A stretch of 64,000 nt of DNA from Linepithema humile (lineage: Eukaryota; Arthropoda; Insecta; Hymenoptera; Formicidae): assembly GCF_040581485.1 (NCBI RefSeq), contig NC_090134.1, positions 17,289,501-17,353,500 on the forward strand, read 5' to 3'. The position numbers and the translations under genes were made by a program. Below are positions 50,689 to 60,719 of this stretch, piece after piece (positions within the stretch are counted from its first letter, which is position 1; every line of letters begins with the position of its first letter). Below the pieces are notes generated by a model. The model saw only the letters and a program-made list of their open reading frames with translations, was not told where the DNA came from and searched no databases.

Positions 50689-50696
50689 CTACCTCA
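50689..50696 (+). promoter_or_regulatory. let-7 target site 3
   Basis: A full CTACCTCA 8-mer. Upstream, TATAC and AACC (within 50673-50684) match the part complementary to the 3' half of let-7 around a small internal loop. It is the most distal site, 6.8 kb after the stop, and only the longest 3' UTR would carry it. Confidence 0.72.
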
Positions 50697-50933
50697 AACT
50701 CCGTATCTATATTTATATATATATATATCGAGATAGTTATTCGCGCATCATCTACGGTCCTTCGATTCCTCTGTTTCTGCGAAGTATTATTTTCGTTCTT
50801 CGTTTTTTTCTATAATCGCCGCGTATTTACGGCGGAGGTGAAGTCGTAGATATGCCGGCACCGGACACAGTGGGCAACAGACGAATGAGATTTATACGTA
50901 AATATGCATATATATAAATACATATATATTTAA

Positions 50934-50981
50934 AGAGAGAGAGAGAGAGGGAGAGAGAGAAAGAGAGAGAGAGAGAGAGAA
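50934..50981. repeat. Imperfect (GA)n repeat
   Basis: GA-rich run with a few G and A interruptions in the distal chinmo 3' UTR. Confidence 0.85.
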
Positions 50982-51065
50982 AATAGAGAAGGGAATATAT
51001 ATAATTATACCCATTGGACCTTCCACGATATCACATACCCTCCCCCTCCTTTATCCGAGTATAAA

Positions 51066-51073
51066 TGTAAATA
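51066..51073 (+). promoter_or_regulatory. Pumilio-type element UGUAAAUA (4)
   Basis: TGTAAATA in AT-rich sequence near the distal end of the proposed 3' UTR. Confidence 0.3.
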
Positions 51074-51393
51074 TATCCGTTTATATTTATTTATTTATGT
51101 TTCTATGCGCTGGACGCGTCTATGTTACACGCAATTGCAAATTAATCGATAATCTATCCCTATAATGATAACGAGAGAGTACACTCATTTTTTCAATATA
51201 AATATATATATGAAGAAGTATATATATATATACATATATATATACATATAAATAGAGATAGTTATATATCTAATATTAAGGAATACTTGTTTAGATCTTA
51301 AGTGATTCCCCGTCGTCGTGGTCCCGCGATGCGACTGCACACCTCTCTTCGAGGATTAAAAAAAAAAAAAAACAAGAGTTCTATCTATAGTAA

Positions 51394-51399
51394 AATAAA
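51394..51399 (+). terminator. Candidate distal poly(A) signal AATAAA
   Basis: The last canonical hexamer before sequence turns mixed toward the convergent GMC gene. It would include all three let-7 sites. It lies in an A-rich run, so the match alone is weak. Confidence 0.3.
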
Positions 51400-52295
51400 A
51401 AGTAAAAAAAAGCAAAGAGAAAAATATGGCGTTTACGCATCCGGTGGTGCGGTGCACGTCCGGCGAGCTTCTTCCGCACGCCGGAAATGCCGTTCGTGGC
51501 CCGTAAACACATAGCCGAACGCTTTCGCGGGAAGTCCCGCGTGTTTCTCGTTAATCTGACCTTGTTTGATTCTGGCATAAGAAAGAGAACGTGTGATTGC
51601 ATAATCGGATTCGCCATTAAGTCGACTTACGTAGAGCCGAGTCAGATCAACGCGAATCAACTGCGATTTCTCGATACTCCTGCGTCACATCGGCACCGAT
51701 GCTTGAATGGTACGCAGGTGTCCGAGGGAGTAGCTCGATCTATAGATCCCTTTTTCGTTCGACTCGTGTCGCGTTGTTTTTGTTCGTATTCATTTTTATT
51801 TCCTCGCGCGGATGAAATCTGTTGAAGGAGAGAGAGTTTTTTTCCGAGGCGAGCGCGAGGCTCGCGGCGTGCGCCGCGATTACGTGGTTACCAATTTTGT
51901 TTTAAGTTGAGAGATTAAGTTTACGTTACGAATTATTGCTGTAAATGAGGGTGAAAGAGAAGGAAGGCGAGGAGGAGTAGAAGATACAGATGCGAGAACC
52001 CCGAAAGGGCTCGTCTATCTGCGGTATGAGCGAATCGCGCATCGGGCATAGTTGCGTTTTCGAAAATGCGAAAAACGAATACTTCGCGTTATATTCACGA
52101 ACTATTTTATTTATAAGAGGCGACAGGGACGCGTGTGTATGTGAGTATGTGTGTGAGTGAATGTTTGCGAGAAAGAGAGCGAGCTAGAGAAGAGAAGCAA
52201 TCGATGCGAGGAAACAGAATACGAATTCGTTTGTGACGGAAAGGAAAACAGGAAGGATGAGAGGAATGTATTTGTGCTTGCGGATATGCGCGTGG

Positions 52296-52298
<3 letters not shown>

Positions 52299-52367
<69 letters not shown>
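52299..52367. repeat. (AG)34 microsatellite
   Basis: A perfect AG run of about 69 bp, the longest simple repeat in the window, between the convergent 3' ends. Arg-Glu or Ser-Leu open frames across it are artefacts. Confidence 0.95.
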
Positions 52368-52369
<2 letters not shown>

Positions 52370-52807
52370 CGAGATGCGGAAATGGGATAGGAAAAACGTC
52401 GAAACTCTGCCATCGTAAACGATCCCGGACGGGAACTGGGGTGAAAGAAACCCCTCATGGAGAGGGAGCGTGTAAAAAAAAATTAAGTTTCTTTTTTTCT
52501 TTATACTCCGAGCGCGGACGGGGTGGCAGGGATTCGTGGCTATGCCGTTGAGTGTAACTCACCCTTTTTGTTTGTATAAAAATTAATCGAAATTTAATTA
52601 GAATATTAATAACTGTTCGATTACTGTAAAACAAAAGAAAACTTTACCATTAATTATAAATTACAAAAAACTTGGAGCACTATGGACATTTTTCACTTTG
52701 CGTACTCGATCATTCTTCCCTTATCCCTAAACTCCCTGATCAACGACGAATTGTAATCAATGAATTACATGAAATTCCTATTATTATTTTTTTTTTAATA
52801 ATGTATC

Positions 52808-52834
<27 letters not shown>
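52808..52834. repeat. (TA)n microsatellite
   Basis: A perfect TA run just past the stop codon of the minus-strand GMC gene, in its 3' UTR. Confidence 0.9.
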
Positions 52835-52838
<4 letters not shown>

Positions 52839-52853
52839 AAAATTAATCAAACC

Positions 52854-52989
52854 TTAATTAAATGCTCGATCCAAAATTATATCGGACGCGCGCTCGGCCA
52901 TCGCAACGAGAACAGAATTCGGCGTGCCAGAAATTGGAGACGGCACCACGCTGGCGTCCATTACCCTTAATCCACTCACGTCTTTTACC
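52854..52989 (-). CDS. GMC gene exon 9 (C-terminal)
   Basis: Finishes Arg514 and codes residues 515-558, with LRVMDASVVPSPISGTPNS and AERASDIIL, the conserved end of GMC enzymes. It stops at TAA (52854-52856). Confidence 0.88.
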
Positions 52990-55900
52990 CTAGAGAGCGA
53001 AATTATATTTTTATTACGATTACTCCTTTTGACGTCATCTCGTAAAACGTCCTGCACAATAAATGTGCTCCCTATCTTTTACCTTAATTCCTCATCCACA
53101 ACCGCGTCATCATCCGCGCCTATCCTGCATGTGCCACACGGATGATGACTCGTGAGTCCTGCGATTCTCATAACACACTCCGAATAATTGATGTCCTGAT
53201 AGTCCTGTCGTAAATGACGACATTCCTCGAAATCGGGAACGTGGACCTTCGCACCGTATTCGCGAAAGAGTTTCGTATTGAGCGTCTCAAGCGCAAAGTT
53301 TATAGCTTACCGAAAAATCAAACTTAATTGTTATTTATTTACATAAATTTAAGTAATAAATAAATAAAACGTAAGCGAATTCTAGAATTAAACTTTTTCC
53401 AGAATAAAATTACTTTCTGAAAGTAAAATTTTGGTAAAACGGTCACACGCTTACCTCGATACGTGCACGTGACGTCGTAAGGATCTTGAAGATACGCAGG
53501 ATTAATTTTTGGCGAGTCATGAATATCATTCGATCTCAATGTTATACTTCCGCGACTCTTGGGTTGAAGGCATGAGACGAGATAAACGAATCCCTCATGC
53601 ATACTGTCGTTATACGACGGGAACAGCGACCTATATGTCTAATAATCGATTATTAATCTTTTTTCTCAACATAGCGTCAATTAAATTATAATCGTTACAA
53701 ATAAAATGTACAATTGTGCCAAAGTATTTTTTTGTCGAAATAAAAAATTGCGAAATACGATTTTAAAAGTGAAAATAAATATATGTATATATAGCTGCCG
53801 ATTGGTTCAATCACCTCGGTCTCCAAATTTGAGATGGCCTTCAACAACTTTTCCTCCGTGGACGCCACTCCGAAGAGAAGGAGGCCACTGTTATTAGCGC
53901 GCCCCAATCCCATTACGCCGTTAGTGGCCAACCATCCTTTAACATGCGATCGAGAAAAGGGTATACATAGAGCGGAATTACAACATCGACCGCGCGGCAT
54001 GCGTCAATAGACATCGCGAACAAACGATCGCGGCGTCATTGGCGTGTTATTTCACATACCGGTTCCGAAGGCGAAATAATTGAACACCTCGGGCACAGTT
54101 AGCAATTTTGCGAGCGTGATACTGACTCGCTCCCGCAGATTCACGTAAAGGGGCACGTTCAAATGATCGAACAGATTCCGGCCTACCTGCGGTAGATCTC
54201 GCACCACGGGTATCTATGAATCGAATTTATCATTCTATTTAAAATATTGAAAAATTTGATAGCAACACTCTGATCTACCACCTTGTGCTTCTCCAATTCA
54301 TCGATCGGTCCTATACCCGAGATGAGAAGTAATTGCGGAGTGTTGATAGTACCGGCGCAAAGGATCACTTCCTTCTTTACTCTAATTTTCCCGAAGGAAC
54401 CATTTTTATATATCACTTTAACGCCGTTGACTCTATTGTTTTTGAAAAGTACCTGCCACGTATTAAAAAAGACAAAGATGTGAGTATATATATATATAAA
54501 CAAAATTAAAAAGCTAATATGCGAACGCTATTTAACATAAATTTTTAAGTGTGACGATTGACAAGTAAAATCTGGTTCTGAAAAAAAAACTTATCAAGAA
54601 TTACAGTGCGAATATCATGATGACTGTACCTTGGCGACAAGCGTATTCATTAGAATATGCAAATTCTTGCGATTCCAAGCCTTCTGCAAATACGCGTGGT
54701 ACGTGCTCCAACGAGCTCCTTTTTTCGCAGTATACATCGCTTTTCGTAAAGAAACGTTCTCTAGTTTCAAGGACTCCTCTGCCAGAACGAAGGCCTTCGT
54801 TAAATACTCCTCCTCCGGCATCGGAACAACGTTCATAATATCAGATACTTTTTGAAAGTAGGGGAGCAAGTCGGCGTGCGACCAGCCCTTCGGCCATCTC
54901 TTGTAGTCCTCGGGTCTCCCGAAGGAATGAACGAGATAATTAAGTTGGCCGCTGCCGCCTAAGCCCTTCCCTCTAGGCCAGTTTTGTCTCTAAACAAACT
55001 TGATGATTGAAGGAGCTCGTAATGACGAAAGCACGCGCGAAATTGAGAATGTAATTTTCCAAAATGTTTCTTTTGCGTTACAATAAAATGTTTTGTAGTA
55101 TAATGACATTTAACTAAAGCATAACTAAAATTTTTTAATTATCTTCGCGTGAAAAGTTTGTATAATCAATTTATAGTGAATTGTTTCTGTAAAAATTCTA
55201 CTGTACAAAAAAGTGCTATAGAAAATGTCCTCGCGTTTTTTTTTTTGTACAGAAGAAAATTATCAGAAGATAGAACTTTAATTTACATAGCCGTCGAGTC
55301 CTCGGGATGAGAAAACTTGCGACTCTGTTTTATATGCCCAGTCGACCTCGCTGCCCTGCATCATTGGTGCTAAAAGCGGCATAGCCGAGAGCCACCCGAA
55401 GTGTCCACCGGCTTCCACGAGCAGAACAGTCACGTTCGACATTTCCGAGAGCCTTGAGGCGATCACGCAACCAGACGTGCCAGCGCCAACTTAAATCCAG
55501 CGGCAACGAGAAATTTATATCGTAAATTATTTATGAAATTTAGCACTTTTTTATCGCTACGCAAAAGTGATTATCAGTAATACGAAACATTGACTACGTA
55601 AAAATTTGTCAAATTAAACTTCAAGAGTGCAAATCTAAATTTAAAAAATAAACCTTTTGTTTTTTATTTTTTTAACATTTGCCAAAAGTGTGTATTCAAA
55701 ATAATCAAAGCAATTTAATACCTTAATTTTATGTACAGCAAAAGCAGATTGTAACCGATACTTTTCGTCCATTTAGGACGTCTAGAGTGCCTATCAATCT
55801 AGTACTATGTGATTTGTCATTGCAAGACACGCGCAAATCCTCTTTGATTAAAAATCGATGCGTAACTCAGAGCATCAACGGAAGGAGGAGTGCTGAAATC

Positions 55901-56076
55901 GCGGGGGGCGAAAATACCGGCGACCCGATAAGCGTAAACCGGGAAACGAACTTACCGATGACGTAGTCGTAATGCGTTTCGGGGTGATCGATAATGCTGG
56001 CCGGCTCGTTAAAATGATAATGATAAAGTAACGACGTTAGTAGGACTACGATCGAGATCAATACGTGGCTCCACAT
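52854..56076 (-). CDS. GMC-family FAD oxidoreductase (glucose dehydrogenase-like)
   Basis: Nine exons (55956-56076, 55287-55489, 54630-54989, 54279-54452, 54060-54213, 53815-53936, 53455-53638, 53083-53305, 52854-52989) join in phase to 558 residues, within the family's usual size. A hydrophobic N terminus (residues 4-20) is a signal peptide or anchor, implying secretion. DYVIVGAGTSG (Gly42-Gly47) is the FAD dinucleotide-binding loop and Glu66 the ribose-binding acid. GKGLGGSGQLN (115-125) and GTINTPQLLLISGIG (262-276) match both GMC signatures. The active-site pair is probably His494 (SHHPCGTCR) and Asn538. Insect relatives oxidise sugars, alcohols or ecdysteroids with quinone or oxygen as acceptor; the substrate is not predictable here. 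It converges on chinmo and diverges from Rlp24. No frameshift or stop was seen. Confidence 0.9.
53083..53305 (-). CDS. GMC gene exon 8 (active-site His)
   Basis: Finishes Ala440, codes residues 441-513 and gives two bases of Arg514. SHHPCGTCRIG carries the catalytic His494. The donor is GTAAAA. Confidence 0.88.
53455..53638 (-). CDS. GMC gene exon 7
   Basis: Codes residues 379-439 plus one base. The acceptor chosen is ATTATTAG, giving TYRSLFPSYNDS. The nearby ATATAG acceptor would shift the frame into a stop within seven codons and was rejected. It contains LQPKSRGSITLRSND, a conserved GMC C-terminal motif. Confidence 0.8.
53815..53936 (-). CDS. GMC gene exon 6
   Basis: Finishes Gly338 and codes residues 339-378 (WLATNGVMGLGRANN...), part of the substrate-binding domain. 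The donor is GTGATT, a weaker site. Confidence 0.75.
54060..54213 (-). CDS. GMC gene exon 5
   Basis: Codes residues 287-337 and the first base of Gly338. It includes VVRDLPQVGRNLFDH, the conserved stretch after signature 2. The donor is GTATGT. Confidence 0.85.
54279..54452 (-). CDS. GMC gene exon 4 (GMC signature 2)
   Basis: Codes residues 229-286, including AGTINTPQLLLISGIGP. Both edges are phase 0, and the donor is GTAGAT. Confidence 0.88.
54630..54989 (-). CDS. GMC gene exon 3 (GMC signature 1)
   Basis: Codes residues 109-228. WPRGKGLGGSGQLNYLVHSFG is the first GMC signature region; GQLNYL in place of the more common SSxxN is typical of one insect subgroup. The acceptor is GTTTGTTTAG and the donor GTACAG. 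Confidence 0.88.
55287..55489 (-). CDS. GMC gene exon 2 (FAD-binding loop)
   Basis: Finishes Val41 and codes residues 42-108. It begins with GAGTSGCVIASRLSE and reaches VTVLLVEAGG, the classic Rossmann-type FAD site. The donor is GTAAAT after a Tyr codon, phase 0. Confidence 0.88.
55956..56076 (-). CDS. GMC gene exon 1 (signal peptide, start of FAD fold)
   Basis: Codes residues 1-40 and the first base of Val41. The start Met precedes a hydrophobic stretch (VLISIVVLL...), then YDYVI, the first FAD-fold strand. The donor GTAAGT follows. The ATG position may be off by 3 nt because of a CTA repeat in the signal peptide. Confidence 0.82.
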
Positions 56077-57892
56077 GCTTCCAGTTGAAAATCACGAGCG
56101 AGAAAAACACGTCCGGCCAACGGTCTTCTCTCGGCATTACTGAGAGACAATATGCGAGTCAACGCGGAACTATAACAGCCCTACGTTCGATCCCGATATT
56201 AAATTAGTAGCTCTCCGTTTGTAATCGATACTTGTCCATATGTCGTTCCGGTTCGAAGTATCAACCGCAACAACAACCGACAATGGCGTCAGAAATATCT
56301 AATTATTACTATCAATCATATATTTTTTTGATACATTTACATATTATAATCGTATCTGAGATTTTATCATTTCAATTCTAACATTCTTTCCGAGTCTATT
56401 TAGCGTTTTCAAAAATAAAAAAATGATGTTTGATTATATTCTGTAAAATAATCTTCTGTATGTAATATAAAAAATTTATACAGTTTACGATAGAATCAAA
56501 AGTACTTATGCGTGTATTTATATCAAAATATTTATTTTACTTTAAATTTTCTTACCTATTTGCAAATCTTTCTGTTGCTATTGTTAATATTTGTTTTGTA
56601 TTCACTAGATTCGCGTTTTTATTAAAAGGTTCAAAGATTTAAAGTTCTTAATAGATTTAAAAAACAATTTCAACGACTGAACAAAACATGGATTCGATAT
56701 AGGATGTCATATTTTTGTTACATAAAAACTGGGAATAACTTTTCATTTTAATCTGGATCGAATTAAGTCAGCATTAATTTTCTGGGCTTAGAATTCTTAA
56801 AAAGTTAATTAAAGCTTTCAAATAAAGATATAAAAAAATTTTTTAATCTATAGAAAGGTGCACAATTTTCATCTCAAAACTAAAAAATCATTAATTATTT
56901 TATTTTTATTTGTATATTTACATTCACTTCAAAAATAAAAAAATAATACTTTTAAAGCACTCTGTTTCTCTCAATTCTATCAAAGTTTGCTAAATATTTT
57001 TCTTATTAATGAAAAAAAAGATATCATTGGTAACGAGCCTATTTTACATTCTCTCTTGTAAAGTTCCTTTTACTTTTTTCGCACTTTTAAACTTTTCCTT
57101 TTAAAGTTCTTAATTGCTTGTGTAAATGTAAATGTATGTGTATAACCGCAGTGTATGTCTGTATAATATATGAGCTTAGGTTCGTGGGTTGCTAAGCCTA
57201 AATGACTGTGCGGTTCAGCCATCCTTATGGGAAGTTTGCTAAATATATCAATTGTTCATTGTAGTGTACTCTGTTATCATACGTTAAAAGTTTTACCATT
57301 CACAAGATAATATAAAATATTTTGTTGAATATGTAATATTTATTTTCAATATTGTACATATTGAATATTAGATACTTTAAATACTTGCAATATGTGATAT
57401 CGATTGATAATATCTTCTTTATTTACCTACTTCTCCATTTAAAAATACTATATGCCATGTCTATACCTACATGTCAAAGCGAAAAAAAAACTTGAGAACA
57501 AAGTAGAAAAGTAAAAGAAGTCCTCTTTTCCTCCTTTTGTTATAGAACGTTTATCGATCTCTTCAATATCGCTATCTACACCCTTTTAGACTTGAAGAAT
57601 TATTATTATAAAATATAATTAATTTAATTATATAAATTATTTTATTATTAGTTATTTTTTAAATAATTCTCTAAAGTATTCTAATTATTACATAATTAAA
57701 TCCATACACAGACATGCACCAAGTAGTAGGGTTATTTACCAACAGTGTGTAAAAGTGAATGCGACTATGTAGTTCCAAGTAAAATGATCGCAGCGGTGTT
57801 GAACGGATGCCCCTTCTCAGAATTCTCTCTACTTCGCGCACACGACGCACGTGGGCGTACAGCTGAGTGTAAGTTTTTACGTTTCTCGCAAC
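56077..57892. other. Divergent spacer between GMC gene and Rlp24
   Basis: Strongly AT-rich DNA with no coding signal. It must hold the promoter of the GMC gene at its left end and that of Rlp24 near its right end. The stretch CCCCTTCTC at about 57810 and pyrimidine-rich sequence up to 57835 could be a TOP-like start for the ribosome-biogenesis gene, which is inference. A small imperfect hairpin (GCTTAG/CTAAGC) lies at about 57173-57202. Confidence 0.5.
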
Positions 57893-57973
57893 ATGCGTAT
57901 AGAAACGTGTTATTTCTGTTCATCCCGGATATATCCGGGACATGGAATTCAATTCGTGAGGAATGATTGCAAG
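57893..57973 (+). CDS. Rlp24: Rlp24 exon 1
   Basis: Codes residues 1-27, including Cys6 and Cys9. The donor GTAAGA begins at 57974. It is too short to stand out on its own and was found from the missing N terminus of the downstream frame. Confidence 0.93.
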
Positions 57974-58772
57974 GTAAGAATAGTTTTAATCTAATGTTAT
58001 ATGTAATGAAGTTGAAAAGGAAAATTGTCATGTATAATGCGTATTAGTATTGAAATAAGGTTATGTGCTTCATGTAAACTATAAGTATTAAAACAATCCC
58101 TCACTTATCTTTCTTCAAACTTAAATATTTTACATATCTTTAGGCTGAAATTATCCTTTCAAAAAATATATTTCTCATGACGGTTTTTCTTTTTCTTAAT
58201 AATCGTATTCATAATTCAATTTTTTTTAATTTGCGGTCATTTTTGTTCATTGATATATTTTGTGAAATATGTTACAGATATTCAGGTTTTGTCGTTCAAA
58301 ATGCCATGCTGCATTCAAAAAGAAGAAGAATCCCAGAAAAGCCAAATGGACAAAAGCATACAGAAAAACTGCTGGGAAAGAATTGGCAGTGGATCCATCG
58401 TTCGAGTTCGAAAAGAGGAGGAATGTACCTATCAAATATAACAGAGAATTATGGACTAAGACCATGCAAGCAATGAAGAAAGTAGAATCTATTAGACAGA
58501 AGCGATCAAATTTGCACATTATGCAGAGGTTACGTCATGGAAAATTAGTGGAGCAGCAGAGAGATGTTAGAGAGGTACAACGTAATATGTCTCTTATTCG
58601 GTCACCAGCTGCTGGCCTTAAAGATAGGATAAAGGAAGAACAAGATGAACAAATGCAGGAAAATAAGAAACGAAAACAGACGCAGAGAGTGAGAGAACAA
58701 ACACAGGAAGAGGAAGAAGAAATGCATATAGATGAAGATTCTGAACATGAAACATTATTAGAAGCCAACTAA
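57893..58772 (+). CDS. Rlp24: Ribosome biogenesis factor Rlp24 (RSL24D1-like)
   Basis: Two exons, 57893-57973 and 58278-58772, join in phase 0 to 191 residues. The N-terminal L24e/TRASH-type zinc ribbon has Cys6 and Cys9, then Cys32 and Cys36, around IYPGHGIQFVRNDCK and FRFCRSKCHAAFKKKKNPRKAKWTKAYRK. These are hallmarks of Rlp24 and distinguish it from ribosomal protein L24 itself. A basic coiled-coil-prone middle and a Glu/Asp-rich tail (about 172-187) follow. In yeast, Rlp24 holds the eL24 site on pre-60S particles and recruits the AAA-ATPase Drg1 through its C terminus for export and exchange; this copy should act in the nucleolus and cytoplasm. The start is the first ATG that gives the conserved MRIETCYFC. 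Confidence 0.95.
57974..58277 (+). other. Rlp24: Rlp24 intron (304 nt)
   Basis: AT-rich intron with GTAAGA at the donor and TGTTACAG at the acceptor. Nothing else was noted. Confidence 0.9.
58278..58772 (+). CDS. Rlp24: Rlp24 exon 2
   Basis: Codes residues 28-191, from IFRFCRSKCH to a TAA stop at 58770-58772. It holds the second half of the zinc ribbon, the basic RNA-binding region and the acidic tail. Confidence 0.95.
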   Translation: MFRFCRSKCHAAFKKKKNPRKAKWTKAYRKTAGKELAVDPSFEFEKRRNVPIKYNRELWTKTMQAMKKVESIRQKRSNLHIMQRLRHGKLVEQQRDVREVQRNMSLIRSPAAGLKDRIKEEQDEQMQENKKRKQTQRVREQTQEEEEEMHIDEDSEHETLLEAN

Positions 58773-59026
58773 ACCATATATATTTTTATCATTGTTTTAG
58801 AAATTATTTCTACTAAGTGTAAATTATAAGTTATAATATGCATTTTTTACATATGTAACGAAAGTAAAATCTGATTAATGAAAAAATTTATAAACCAAGT
58901 GTAAACTACAAACCGTATTAAAATTTTTTTGTTTAATTCTACATATTGTTAATGTGTTTTTTCTTTTTGATAAACAAATTTAAGAGATAAGTTACATCTT
59001 ACAGTATTTTATTTTTAAATTTTTTA

Positions 59027-59032
59027 AATAAA
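59027..59032 (+). terminator. Rlp24 poly(A) signal AATAAA
   Basis: A canonical hexamer 255 nt after the Rlp24 stop in AT-rich sequence, a usual distance for a housekeeping gene. Confidence 0.55.
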
Positions 59033-59197
59033 AAAAGTACATTGAAATTTCTAAGAGATTGCTGAAGATGGAGCCACTAAGACCAAGTATGAGCGGCTAT
59101 CTCATTCAGCTTGCATCCCTATTTCTGTGACGATAGTTATAAATATTTCCCTATTATGTCTCTTATACGAGTGTCCATTTTGCAAAGAACGCTCTGG

Positions 59198-59455
59198 CTA
59201 TACAATATACTCATCATCGGAGACAGTGTAATAAGAATAATATTCTCTCATATCACAATTGTACAATAGGTGTGCATTAAAGCTACGGTATCCACGTTCC
59301 AAGGTTTTGACATCAATCACTTGCATTGTGCGCGAGCGTATCTTTTTCCAAGTTTTGCCGTGTGTTAAGTACGTAATTATAAGACCGATAATACACGCCT
59401 GATTCTGCGTATCACTTGAGCAACTCGAACAATGCACATGTTGCATAAACATCAT
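59198..59455 (-). CDS. Small hypothetical ORF (85 aa), uncertain
   Basis: A single open frame from an ATG at 59455 to a stop at 59198-59200. It starts with a Cys-containing stretch (HCSSCSSD), has a hydrophobic piece (ACIIGLIITYL) and ends in an acidic/Tyr-rich tail (YYSYYTVSDDEYIV). Composition is not low-complexity, which sets it apart from most open frames here, but no family is recognised. It lies tail-to-tail with Rlp24. It could be a small gene, a terminal exon or chance. Confidence 0.2.
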   Translation of the reverse strand: MMFMQHVHCSSCSSDTQNQACIIGLIITYLTHGKTWKKIRSRTMQVIDVKTLERGYRSFNAHLLYNCDMREYYSYYTVSDDEYIV

Positions 59456-60719
59456 TTTATAGATGGAAGAATGAGAGAAATTTCATTACATGCTTGTTCG
59501 AGACGAATTAAATAAGGCACGTGTTAAGATTATATCACTATGTTGTAATAAATTAATCGAGTCTCTGAGATTTCTCTCGACCAGGGGTTTTGTATTCAAA
59601 ATTTCTCAGGCACTATACTTCAGGCTGCGCGTCACTTCTTCGTGACAGGACACAGGCTCTCATAGGACCCGCACGAGCGAGGTGTGACCGCGCCTCGATG
59701 ACACTGTAAACACTCGCAAGGTGTTTCCAGCAATTACCAGGCAAACCATGGCGCGGTGTTTGCTTGCGAGCGAAACGCCTTGTTCGGACGCGCCCGATGG
59801 AAGCACCGGCCGACGGTTTTGAGGGACGGCACTCGTGTTACGCGTACAAAAAATATTTTTACGGGCGTGAGCTTGCAGATTTCGAGAAGGAGTGGACGCG
59901 CCGCGACCGATCTCTTCGACGAATCGATCTTTGAACCTCGCCGACGATGACATCGGCATCGCCCCAAGGCTAAAATTATTCAGTAACGCGACGCCGATCG
60001 GTTTCGGATCGATTGGATAGCAAACAGTAAAGTGTTTTTCTTTTTAAATCGGAATATACAGACGGAATATACGTAACGATGAATAAAAATTTTACACTGC
60101 AAACTGAATATGCGTAAACCGAGAGATTACAAAATATGCATCTCTCTTGTGATATATAAAAATTAAATGCACTACATGTGTGCGCAATCCCGAATCTTTT
60201 TCAAATATCTCTCGAGGATCCTTCGACAAACCATAAGGATTTCGTACCGGATCCGAATATTCGTGAGCGAAAAAAAATGCTTTCGGCCACACGCGTAGGT
60301 GTACCGATGTTTGTTAAAGAAACAGACAACGCGACACGCGTATTACGAATTGTAATACAACAGCACGTGCTCGACCAACGAGCGAAAAATCGTATACGTT
60401 GTTGTTGAACTTTCTACAAAACTACTTCGTTCGATTGATCAATGATCCTTTTCGCAAGTAATATGCCTGACGAGCACGATGAAGCTGTTCTCGTGTCAAA
60501 GTCAACAATGCCTTAGGAACGGTGAATTTATATCACGACACGTGGAGTGACTTCTCAAGAAAGAACATGTGTCCTGTCAATTTACTAACGGGATAATATT
60601 ATTTCTCACATCATCATTATATCTCGCTTAAAGAATAATTTTTCTAACGGTTAAATGGTTTTCTATTATTTTTCCAAATGTTTCTACAAGAGCTATATTC
60701 GCGAGCGTTGTAATTTCCT

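Larger units (their letters stand above)
43904..51420 (+). other. chinmo: Long chinmo 3' UTR (approximate end)
   Basis: Downstream of the stop there is no coding signal until the convergent GMC gene. The first 0.5 kb is CpG-rich; the rest is AT- and homopolymer-rich with AC, GA and TA microsatellites. It contains three let-7 8-mer sites (45781, 49415, 50689), four UGUANAUA elements and several AATAAA signals, the last at 51394-51399. Conserved-type microRNA sites as far as 50696 argue that the transcript can extend that far. Long 3' UTRs are normal for chinmo. The true end needs transcript data. Confidence 0.6.
51421..52853. other. Spacer between convergent genes
   Basis: No coding signal is present. 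The stretch holds the end of the chinmo 3' UTR and the 3' UTR of the GMC gene, with an (AG) microsatellite (52299-52367) and a TA repeat (52808-52834). On the minus strand, ATTAAA (52794-52799) and AATAAA (52106-52111) are possible poly(A) signals for the GMC gene. Confidence 0.6.

Noticed and set aside
43904..51420. miR-125 and miR-100 sites alongside let-7
   Set aside because: I looked for CTCAGGG/TCAGGGA and TACGGGTT by eye in the 3' UTR and found none, so co-control by the whole let-7 cluster is not supported here.
52111..52458. Ser-Leu and Arg-Glu repeat ORFs
   Set aside because: They are translations of the AG microsatellite between two convergent genes.
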